17,929 nt of DNA from Oscillospiraceae bacterium (GTDB taxonomy: Bacteria > Bacillota > Clostridia > Oscillospirales > Oscillospiraceae), in assembly GCA_016287555.1 (NCBI GenBank), contig JAEFAK010000011.1:1-17929 (forward strand), written 5' to 3'. Below, piece by piece: positions 1-5,555 of the stretch. The position numbers and the translations under genes were made by a program. The notes beneath the pieces were generated by a model that was not told the DNA's origin, did not search any database, and worked only from the letters and a program-made list of their open reading frames with translations. Within the stretch, counting starts at the first letter, position 1. Each line of letters opens with the position of its first letter.

Positions 1-945
1 CTGCGCGAGACGATAGCGGCTCATTACCGCCGTCGCGGAGTAAAGCTTTCCGCCGACGAGGTCTTCGTTTCAAGCGGCGCGAGCGACGAGCTCGGCGACA
101 TACTCGACCTTTTCGACCGGGGCAGCAGCGCGCTCGTCATCGAGCCCGCATACCCCGCCTATGTCGACGCCAACGTCATGGCGGGGAGAAGGATAATACA
201 TCTGCCCTCGGGCGAGGAAAACGGCTTTCTCCCGGAGCCGGACGAAAGATACGCGGCGGACGTCCTCTATATCTGCTCGCCGAACAACCCGACCGGCGCC
301 GTATTCTCCCGCGAGCAGCTCGGCCGCTGGGTCGATTTCGCCAACGCGCACGGCTCCGTCATCCTCTTCGACGCGGCCTACGAGGCCTTCATCGAGGACG
401 AAGCCCTCCCGCACAGCATCTTTGAGATAAGCGGCGCGGAGACCTGCGCCATAGAGATATGCTCGCTCTCGAAGACGGCGGGCTTTACGGGCACTCGGCT
501 CGGCTATACTGTCATCCCCGGGGCTCTCGTCCGCTGCGGCATGAGCCTGAACGAGATGTGGGTCCGCAACCGCACGACCAAGACCAACGGCGTATCCTAT
601 ATAATCCAGAAGGGCGGCGCCGCCGTCTTCACTGAGGAGGGTCAGCGCCAGATACGCGAAAACATCAGGGTATATAAAAACAACGCCCGCGTCCTCACGG
701 ACGCGCTCGACGGTCTCGGCATATGGTACTGCGGAGGCAGAAACGCGCCGTATATCTGGCTCAAATGCCCGCGCGGCATGGGCAGCTGGGAGTTTTTCGA
801 CTTCCTGCTCAATGAGGCGCAGATCGTCGGGACGCCGGGCGAGGGCTTCGGGGCCTGCGGCGAGGGCTATTTCCGATTTTCGACCTTCGGCACCCCCGAG
901 GACACGCGCGAGGCGGCGAAAAGACTGACTGCGCTTCTCGGATAA
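1..945 (+). CDS. dapL: LL-diaminopimelate aminotransferase, 5'-truncated by window edge
   Basis: PLP-dependent class I/II aminotransferase that converts tetrahydrodipicolinate plus glutamate to LL-diaminopimelate in one step, feeding lysine and peptidoglycan synthesis in the cytoplasm. The frame is open from base 1, so the start lies upstream; 314 codons are present against about 390-410 for the family, so roughly 80-90 N-terminal residues are missing. Visible signatures are CSPNNPTGAV (substrate/PLP region), FDAAYEAF, and the PLP-lysine motif SLSKTAGFTGTR with the lysine codon at 472-474. The C-terminal NAPYIWLKCP, SWEFFDFLL and GTPGEGFG stretches are characteristic of DapL rather than generic aspartate aminotransferases. 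It ends 12 bases before a strong hairpin terminator. The family call rests on recognised motifs; a related aminotransferase is less likely. Confidence 0.9.
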   Translation: MRETIAAHYRRRGVKLSADEVFVSSGASDELGDILDLFDRGSSALVIEPAYPAYVDANVMAGRRIIHLPSGEENGFLPEPDERYAADVLYICSPNNPTGAVFSREQLGRWVDFANAHGSVILFDAAYEAFIEDEALPHSIFEISGAETCAIEICSLSKTAGFTGTRLGYTVIPGALVRCGMSLNEMWVRNRTTKTNGVSYIIQKGGAAVFTEEGQRQIRENIRVYKNNARVLTDALDGLGIWYCGGRNAPYIWLKCPRGMGSWEFFDFLLNEAQIVGTPGEGFGACGEGYFRFSTFGTPEDTREAAKRLTALLG

Positions 946-956
946 GACGAAAAATA

Positions 957-1000
957 GACCGGACTGCTGGATAAGCAGTCCGGTCTTCGCTTTTCTTTTA
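957..1000. terminator. Bidirectional rho-independent terminator between convergent genes
   Basis: Perfect 12-bp inverted repeat, 957-968 and 974-985, with a 5-base loop (GGATA). It is followed on the plus strand by a T-rich tract (986-1000) and preceded by an A-rich tract at 949-955 that becomes a T tract on the minus strand. It sits between the convergent ends of dapL (945) and the ferredoxin gene (998), so it probably stops both transcripts. Confidence 0.88.
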
Positions 1001-1807
1001 TTCTCTCTCGAGCGGGATATCGCCGAGGTTGACGCTCTTGCCCGTGTCCACCTTGAAGAAGTTTTTGCGCTTGAAGCCGGGGGCGTCTATCGTCACGTCG
1101 AAATAGCCGACGGCGAGGTCCTTGAGCCAGAAATCTCCGAAGGAGTCCGTGACCGTTTCGACGACCTTCGCGCCCGTGACGGCGAAGACGCGCGCCCCGA
1201 TGACGACCTCCTTTTCGACGGGGTCGTAGACCGTCCCCGCGATGAACTTGCCGGGGATGTTGCGGTAGTATACGCGCGGGCGGCAGCCCGTCTCGGGCTT
1301 GAGGACCTCGGCCCCGCGTATGAGGTCGGCGAGCTCTTCCTCCTCGCCGAAGACGATGGCGTCCGTCGGGCAGTTTTCAACGCAGCGGGGGAGCTTATAG
1401 CCCGCGTCGAGAAGATGCGCGCAGCCGGTGCACTTCTGGCAGATGCCGAGGGCGTCGTTGAAATAGATGACGCCGTAGGGGCAGGCGTTTTGACATGCGG
1501 CGCAGCCGACGCACTTTTCGGGGTCGATGAGGACGAAGCCGTCGTCGCGCCGGTATATCGCGTCCGTCGGGCACACGTCCATGCACTCCGCGTTGCGGCA
1601 GTGGTTGCACAGGCGCGGCACATAGTGCAGCTTTACCTTGGGGACGGTCCCCTCCGTGTGCTCGACGACCTTGCACCAGAACTGGTCGGTCTGCGGCTGC
1701 GGGCGGGAATAGGGGGGCCAGTCGTTGCCGACGAACTCGTCCTTGCAGGCGAGCTGGCAGTTGTGGCAGCCGTTGCACTTTGAAACGTCTATGACGAAAG
1801 CTTTCAT
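998..1807 (-). CDS. Four-cluster [4Fe-4S] ferredoxin subunit with C-terminal beta-sandwich domain (transhydroxylase/DMSO reductase small-subunit type)
   Basis: Predicted electron-transfer subunit of a molybdopterin enzyme of the DMSO reductase superfamily, 269 residues. Sixteen cysteines are arranged for four [4Fe-4S] clusters: C11/14/17/21, C67/70/75/79, C99/102/105/109, and C126/129/142/146. Residues about 180-269 form a carboxypeptidase-regulatory/Cna-B-like domain (GTVYDPVEKEVVIGARVF, then SFGDFWLKDL). That combination of ferredoxin plus beta-sandwich tail is known from the small subunit of pyrogallol-phloroglucinol transhydroxylase and related catechol dehydroxylase partners. There is no Tat or Sec signal, so a cytoplasmic location is inferred. 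The start is fixed by a GGAGGA ribosome binding site at 1814-1819. No large molybdopterin subunit is beside it: upstream is a divergent methyltransferase, downstream is dapL. The exact substrate system cannot be told from this gene. Confidence 0.85.
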   Translation of the reverse strand: MKAFVIDVSKCNGCHNCQLACKDEFVGNDWPPYSRPQPQTDQFWCKVVEHTEGTVPKVKLHYVPRLCNHCRNAECMDVCPTDAIYRRDDGFVLIDPEKCVGCAACQNACPYGVIYFNDALGICQKCTGCAHLLDAGYKLPRCVENCPTDAIVFGEEEELADLIRGAEVLKPETGCRPRVYYRNIPGKFIAGTVYDPVEKEVVIGARVFAVTGAKVVETVTDSFGDFWLKDLAVGYFDVTIDAPGFKRKNFFKVDTGKSVNLGDIPLERE

Positions 1808-1839
1808 GGATATTCCTCCGGCGCTTTGTTTCTTTTATC

Positions 1840-1868
1840 ATAATAGCATCCGCGCGGCGGAAAAACAA
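1840..1868 (-). promoter_or_regulatory. Sigma-A-like promoter of the ferredoxin gene
   Basis: Reading the minus strand: -35 TTGTTT (1863-1868), 17-base spacer, -10 TATTAT (1840-1845). It lies about 33 bases upstream of the ferredoxin start and back to back with the methyltransferase promoter. Assigned by consensus and spacing only. Confidence 0.5.
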
Positions 1869-1890
1869 TCTTAATTTGCCGCCGCCATAC

Positions 1891-1919
1891 TTGCATTCAG
1901 CGCCGTTTTCCTATAAAAT
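1891..1919 (+). promoter_or_regulatory. Sigma-A-like promoter of the URO-D-like methyltransferase gene
   Basis: -35 TTGCAT (1891-1896), 17-base spacer, -10 TAAAAT (1914-1919). The leader to the ATG at 1967 is about 40 bases and carries a strong AAGGAG at 1952-1957. Together with the divergent promoter it occupies a 159-base intergenic region that could hold shared operators. Confidence 0.6.
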
Positions 1920-1966
1920 CTATTAAAAAGCTATCAGTCCATGAAGGATGGAAGGAGATATATACA

Positions 1967-3043
1967 ATGGCAATCCCCAAATTTGATCCCGCGGAGCTGA
2001 AGATCGCCTATGAAAAGCCCGGCTTCGCAGGCAAGCCCGGCACCCCGGTCTACAGCTACCCCGTTTCCCCCAAGGAGGGCATGAAGGCCGCCATGGCCCG
2101 CAAGCCCCTCTGGCAGATCACCCACTCCGAGCAGCAGATGTTCCTCCCGTCGGTCAACCCCGACAACATCGCCCGCGCGCTCTGCGTCGAGGCCCAGCGC
2201 CATACCTATACGACCGATCCCGTGCCCGACATGTTCGGCGTCGAATGGGAGTACGTGCCCAAGGTCGGCGGCTCCATGGTCCGCCCCGGCGCGCCCCTTA
2301 TCGAGGATATGAACGACTGGGAAAAGATCGTCAAGTTCCCCGATATCGACACGTGGGACTGGGAGGGCTCGGCAAAGCTCAATGAGAAGTTCCTCGATAC
2401 CGACTCCTATATCTGCTGCTGGGTCCTCAACGGCTGGTACGAGCGCCTGATATCCTTCATGGAGTTCGAGGGCGCCGCCATGGCCCTCATCGACGAGGAC
2501 CAGCAGGACGCCGTCAAGGCCTTCTTCGACAAACTCTCCGATTTCTATATCAAGCTCCTCGGCAGATACCTCGACGTCTTCCCGCAGATAGACGGCTTCT
2601 GCATCCATGACGACTGGGGCTCCCAGAGGGAGACCTTCTTCGCGCCCGACGTCTGCGAGGAGATGATCGTCCCCTATATGCGCAAGGTCAATGACTACCT
2701 CCATTCCAGAGGCAGGTTCACCGACCTCCATTCCTGCGGCATGGCCCTCAAGCAGGTCCCGAACATGATCAAGGCCGGCTGGGACGCATGGAGCGGCCAG
2801 CCCATGAACGACACCCAGAAGATCTACGAGCTCTACGGCGACAAGATCCTCGTCGGCGTCATCCCGTCCAATTGCGATCCCTCCATGTCCGATGACGAGC
2901 TGCGCAAGTCCGCGGACGAGTACTGCGAGAAATTCTGCGATCCCGCAAAGCCCAGTATCCTCAACATCTACTCCAATATGGGCCTGCCGCGCGCCTTCCG
3001 CGACGAGCTTTACAAGCAGTCCCGCATCTGCTATTCCAGATAA
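1967..3043 (+). CDS. Uroporphyrinogen decarboxylase (URO-D)-like, putative cobalamin-related methyltransferase
   Basis: 358-residue protein of the URO-D superfamily, in the branch of MtaA/MtbA-type methyltransferases of anaerobes rather than heme-pathway HemE. Signatures are a central IHDDWGSQ (residues about 214-220) and FTDLHSCG (251-258), where His255 and Cys257 match the H-x-C half of the zinc site that activates a thiol acceptor in MtaA/MtbA; C303, C320 or C324 are candidates for the further Cys ligand. In that family the enzyme moves a methyl group between a corrinoid protein and a thiol. No corrinoid protein or second methyltransferase is adjacent, so substrate and role are unknown. 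Start: ATG with AAGGAG nine bases upstream. Codons are almost all C-ending (ATC, CTC, CCC, GGC), stricter than in most neighbours; with its own strong promoter and terminator this suggests high expression as a single-gene unit. Confidence 0.85.
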   Translation: MAIPKFDPAELKIAYEKPGFAGKPGTPVYSYPVSPKEGMKAAMARKPLWQITHSEQQMFLPSVNPDNIARALCVEAQRHTYTTDPVPDMFGVEWEYVPKVGGSMVRPGAPLIEDMNDWEKIVKFPDIDTWDWEGSAKLNEKFLDTDSYICCWVLNGWYERLISFMEFEGAAMALIDEDQQDAVKAFFDKLSDFYIKLLGRYLDVFPQIDGFCIHDDWGSQRETFFAPDVCEEMIVPYMRKVNDYLHSRGRFTDLHSCGMALKQVPNMIKAGWDAWSGQPMNDTQKIYELYGDKILVGVIPSNCDPSMSDDELRKSADEYCEKFCDPAKPSILNIYSNMGLPRAFRDELYKQSRICYSR

Positions 3044-3055
3044 GCGAAACGATAT

Positions 3056-3092
3056 AAAAACCCGCCCGATGGACTCCATCGGGCGGGTTTTT
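3056..3092. terminator. Bidirectional rho-independent terminator
   Basis: Perfect 12-bp GC-rich stem (3061-3072 and 3076-3087) with a 3-base loop, flanked by AAAAA (3056-3060) and TTTTT (3088-3092). Thirteen bases after the methyltransferase stop and 37 bases beyond the end of the convergent small gene at 3129, it can serve both. Confidence 0.93.
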
Positions 3093-3128
3093 CAGACCCC
3101 TGCGGGGCCGGACCGGTCACTTACTTGC

Positions 3129-3332
3129 TCAGATATCCTCGAAATCCTCGAGCTCCGGGCAGCAGATCTCCTTCTTGGACTCGATCTTCTCCTTGACGTT
3201 GGTCAGGAAGCGCTTGATATCGTCGCGGAAGATGAGGACCAGCGCGACGACAGCGGCCACGGCGAGAACGGCGGCGGCTATCTTTGCGATAAGCTTCCAG
3301 TCACAGTTGGTGCAATTTTTGATCGTGACCAC
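3129..3332 (-). CDS. Small single-span membrane protein with CxxC and CC motifs, function unknown
   Basis: 67-residue reading if counted from the GTG at 3332. It has an N-terminal NCTNC motif (C7, C10), one hydrophobic segment at about residues 14-35, a charged region (RDDIKRFLTNVKEKIESKKE), a CC pair (C57, C58) and an acidic tail. I recognise no family. It looks real because it has its own extended -10 promoter (3356-3385), an AAAGGAGG site and a shared strong terminator. The start is problematic: the only in-frame standard start codon, GTG 3332-3330, lies inside the Shine-Dalgarno sequence. The codon best spaced from GGAGG (8 bases) is ATC at 3323-3321, and an ACG lies at 3326-3324. The true N-terminus may therefore begin at Ile4 or use a non-standard start. 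The four cysteines could bind metal or form disulfides; that is inference. Confidence 0.68.
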   Translation of the reverse strand: MVTIKNCTNCDWKLIAKIAAAVLAVAAVVALVLIFRDDIKRFLTNVKEKIESKKEICCPELEDFEDI

Positions 3333-3355
3333 CTCCTTTGACTTTATCTTATTTG

Positions 3356-3385
3356 ATTATATCACGAAGCGCGCTGAAAAATCAA
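3356..3385 (-). promoter_or_regulatory. Extended -10 promoter of the small membrane-protein gene
   Basis: On the minus strand: -35 TTGATT (3380-3385), 18-base spacer, consensus -10 TATAAT (3356-3361) preceded by TGA, an extended -10. The predicted start of transcription near 3349 leaves a very short leader, only about 17 bases before the Shine-Dalgarno/GTG overlap. Confidence 0.7.
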
Positions 3386-3398
3386 CACGTCGCGCAAA

Positions 3399-4235
3399 CT
3401 ATTTTCTGACGGCGCGAAGGGCGGCGCGCATCGAGAGCGCTTCGGCCCTCGCCGCGTCCTTCCAGTCGCCGCCGGTCTTCTTCCAGGCGGCGATTATCCC
3501 GCGCGAGGAATTGATCACCGCGCCGAGCCCGCGCCCGTCGAAGGCACCCGCGACGTCGGCCGCGCCGCCGCCCTGCGCCCCGTAGCCGGGGACGAGGAAG
3601 AACGTATTCGGAAACAGCGCCCGCAGCTTCGTCAGCTCCTCCGGGTGCGTCGCTCCGACGACGGCGCCTATGCGGGAATAGCCGAACTCGCCGACGCTCT
3701 CCGCGCCGAGCCTTTCCAGCAGTCTCGCCGCGCGCATATAGAGCGGCTCGCCGCCGCAGTCGAGATCCTGCAGCTCGGCGGAGGAGGGGTTGGAGGTCTT
3801 GACGAGGGCGAAGATATCCCGCCCGGAGGCGAGGAAGGGGAGTATGCCGTCCGAGCCGAGATAGGGGTTGACCGTGACCGCGTCCGAGCCGAGCGGTCCG
3901 TCTCCGAGCCAGGCCTCGGCGTAGGCCTCGGCCGTGGAGCCTATGTCGCCGCGCTTGGCGTCGGAGATGACGTAGAGCCCCGCCCCGCGCGCCGCGGCTA
4001 TCGTCTTTTCCAGAACGGCGACGCCCGCCGCGCCGAGAGCCTCGTAGCAGGCGGCCTGCGGCTTTATCGCCGGGACGACGTCGGCCAGCGCGTCGATGAG
4101 CCCGAGATTGAATTTAAGATAGGCCTCGTCGGGCGGGAGCTCCCTGAGCTCCGGCGGCAGATGCGCCGGCCTCGGGTCGAGCCCCGCGACGGTGGGATTG
4201 TCCTTTTGAAGTATTTTTTCTATCAGAGCGTCCAT
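3399..4235 (-). CDS. pyrF: Orotidine 5'-phosphate decarboxylase, type 2
   Basis: Cytoplasmic enzyme that decarboxylates OMP to UMP, the last step of de novo pyrimidine synthesis. 278 residues, right for the longer type-2 PyrF subfamily. The catalytic motif DAKRGDIGSTA has Asp92, Lys94 and Asp97 of the D-x-K-x-x-D charge network; other family marks are VAGLDPRP (16-23), VNPYLGSDG (122-130), ALVKTSNPSS (143-152), VPGYGAQGG (215-223) and the phosphate-binding INSSRGI (241-247). The frame stays open upstream to 4382, but the ATG at 4235 is chosen because GGAGG (4241-4245) precedes it and homology begins there. It stands alone, not in a pyr operon, and is divergent from the rubredoxin gene. I see no attenuator or PyrR-type leader in its short upstream region. 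Confidence 0.93.
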   Translation of the reverse strand: MDALIEKILQKDNPTVAGLDPRPAHLPPELRELPPDEAYLKFNLGLIDALADVVPAIKPQAACYEALGAAGVAVLEKTIAAARGAGLYVISDAKRGDIGSTAEAYAEAWLGDGPLGSDAVTVNPYLGSDGILPFLASGRDIFALVKTSNPSSAELQDLDCGGEPLYMRAARLLERLGAESVGEFGYSRIGAVVGATHPEELTKLRALFPNTFFLVPGYGAQGGGAADVAGAFDGRGLGAVINSSRGIIAAWKKTGGDWKDAARAEALSMRAALRAVRK

Positions 4236-4260
4236 AGCGGCCTCCGTTTTCTTTTTTTTA

Positions 4261-4289
4261 AGGATAACACGGCCGCCGCGCCTTTGCAA
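4261..4289 (-). promoter_or_regulatory. Promoter of pyrF
   Basis: On the minus strand: -35 TTGCAA (4284-4289), 17-base spacer, -10 TATCCT (4261-4266) with a TGT just upstream, giving an extended -10. The -35 is only nine bases from the -35 of the divergent rubredoxin promoter. Confidence 0.55.
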
Positions 4290-4297
4290 GAATGCTA

Positions 4298-4326
4298 TCG
4301 ACAAGGCGCGGCGCTTGGTGTAAAAT
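4298..4326 (+). promoter_or_regulatory. Promoter of the flavoredoxin-rubredoxin gene
   Basis: -35 TCGACA (4298-4303), exact 17-base spacer, -10 TAAAAT (4321-4326), 34 bases before the ATG at 4360. The spacer holds an imperfect inverted repeat (CAAGGCGC, then GCGCTTG, about 4302-4317) that could be an operator; this is a guess. Confidence 0.5.
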
Positions 4327-4359
4327 AGTGGGGAAAATACGTATCTCGGAGGGATACTC

Positions 4360-4962
4360 ATGGATAAGAAAGCGATATACAAGCTGACCTACGGCCTCTT
4401 CCTGCTCTCGGCGCGCGAGGGGGACAAGGACAATGCCTGCGTCGTAAATACGGTCCAGCAGGCCGCGTCCGATCCCGTCCGCCTTTCGGTCGCCGTCATC
4501 AACACGAACTATACCCGCGAGATGATCTCCCGCACGGGCGTTTTCAACGTCTCAGTGCTGGACAGGGACACGCCGTTTTCCGCCTTTGAGCAGTTCGGCT
4601 TCCAGAGCGGGCGCGATACCGACAAGCTGAAGGATTATTGGTTCAAGCGCACCGACAACGGTCTCGCGTACTTCCCGCAGTTTGCCAACGCCGTCTTTTC
4701 CGCCAAGGTCGTCGACTCCATGGACCTCGGCAGCCATACCCTGTTCATCGGCGAAGTGACCGACACCGTCAAGCTCTCCGACGCCGAGAGCCTGACCTAC
4801 GAGCGCTATCAGAGCGAGATAAAGCCCAAAAAGCCCGCCCCGGCGGAGACCAAGGGCTGGCGCTGCACGGTCTGCGGCTATATATACGAGGGCGAGGAGC
4901 TCCCCGCCGACTTTGTGTGTCCCGTCTGCAAGCACGGAGCGGAGGTGTTCGAGAAGATATGA
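4360..4962 (+). CDS. hrb: High-molecular-weight rubredoxin: flavin reductase-like domain fused to rubredoxin-like domain
   Basis: 200-residue fusion. Residues 1-150 are a flavin reductase/flavoredoxin-like FMN domain (YGLFLLSARE, ACVVNTVQQ, SDPVRLSVAVINTNYT, TGVFNVSVL). Residues about 167-200 form a rubredoxin-type Fe(Cys)4 site: C169/C172 (CTVCGYIYEGEE) and C187/C190 (CPVC). Only 14 residues separate the two Cys pairs, shorter than in free rubredoxin and like the C-terminal domain of rubrerythrin. Proteins of this layout (Hrb of acetogens such as Moorella) pass electrons from NAD(P)H to oxygen- or NO-reducing flavodiiron proteins, so a role in oxidative or nitrosative protection is likely by analogy. 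The start has a GGAGGG ribosome site (4348-4353). The stop overlaps the next gene's start (ATGA, 4959-4962). Confidence 0.88.
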   Translation: MDKKAIYKLTYGLFLLSAREGDKDNACVVNTVQQAASDPVRLSVAVINTNYTREMISRTGVFNVSVLDRDTPFSAFEQFGFQSGRDTDKLKDYWFKRTDNGLAYFPQFANAVFSAKVVDSMDLGSHTLFIGEVTDTVKLSDAESLTYERYQSEIKPKKPAPAETKGWRCTVCGYIYEGEELPADFVCPVCKHGAEVFEKI

Positions 4963-5405
4963 GAAAGCCCATAAGAGCCGCCGCGCTCGTGCTCGCGCTC
5001 ATCCTCGCGCTGTCGCTTTTTTCCGGTTGCAAGAAGAAGACCGAGGCCGAAAAGCTCAGCCGCAGCTACAACGTCGTCATATCCGTCGAGGTCGCGGGCG
5101 AGCTCGTCGGCAAGAAGCTCGAATTCCAGTGGAGCGTCAACGGCCTCAGCGCCGGGACGAGGATAGCCCAGAAGGAGCAGGGCGGCTACAAGGCCGGCGA
5201 CGTCGTCAATTTCCGCCTCAAGGAGGAGGACCTCAAAAAGGGCATGAACGTCACCGCTCGCGTCATCCTCATAGGTTATGACGGCGTGGGCATAAGCTGC
5301 GGGGCGCCCGTGCCGCTCGAGCTCGAGTTCGGCGAGGTGTACTACCTGCGCGTGAGCGGGACGGGCGCGTCCGACGCCGTCCTGGAGCAGGTAATTCCGG
5401 AGTGA
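4959..5405 (+). CDS. Putative lipoprotein, function unknown
   Basis: 148-residue secreted protein. An N-terminal Lys/Arg-rich start, a hydrophobic run (AAALVLALILALSLF) and a FSGC lipobox predict lipid attachment at Cys24 and exposure outside the membrane. The rest, beginning KKKTEAEK, is rich in predicted beta strands with alternating Val/Leu (NVVISVEVAGEL, KLEFQWSVNG, TARVILIGYDG, YYLRVSG), suggesting a small beta-sandwich; I recognise no named family. The start is set by the ATGA overlap with the rubredoxin gene, implying translational coupling; an upstream GGAGGT lies 12 bases away. The pairing with a cytoplasmic redox protein is unexpected and no shared function is evident. No convincing terminator follows within the 150 bases before the next gene. 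Confidence 0.82.
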   Translation: MRKPIRAAALVLALILALSLFSGCKKKTEAEKLSRSYNVVISVEVAGELVGKKLEFQWSVNGLSAGTRIAQKEQGGYKAGDVVNFRLKEEDLKKGMNVTARVILIGYDGVGISCGAPVPLELEFGEVYYLRVSGTGASDAVLEQVIPE

Positions 5406-5470
5406 CGGGAACTTTTTGCCCGCAGCGTGCGTCTTTTTGACGTAAAGTAACAAAAAGTAAAAATAATCGT

Positions 5471-5499
5471 TGACGAAAGTCGAAAACAGGATTAAAATC
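5471..5499 (+). promoter_or_regulatory. Strong sigma-A-like promoter of the zinc-ribbon/Big2 gene
   Basis: -35 TTGACG (5471-5476), exact 17-base spacer, -10 TAAAAT (5494-5499). The leader of about 50 bases is AT-rich and ends with AAGGAGG (5543-5549) seven bases before ATG 5556. Confidence 0.75.
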
Positions 5500-5555
5500 A
5501 TAGAAAGACATTATGTGAACTGCATATATATCAATTTCGTTCAAGGAGGACGCAC

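Noticed and set aside
4236..4382. 49-residue N-terminal extension of pyrF
   Set aside because: It would cross both divergent promoters and lacks PyrF homology; the ATG at 4235 has a proper GGAGG.
5406..5470. Terminator after the lipoprotein gene
   Set aside because: Only 4-bp stems (CGGG/CCCG, CGTC/GACG) around T runs; too weak to call.
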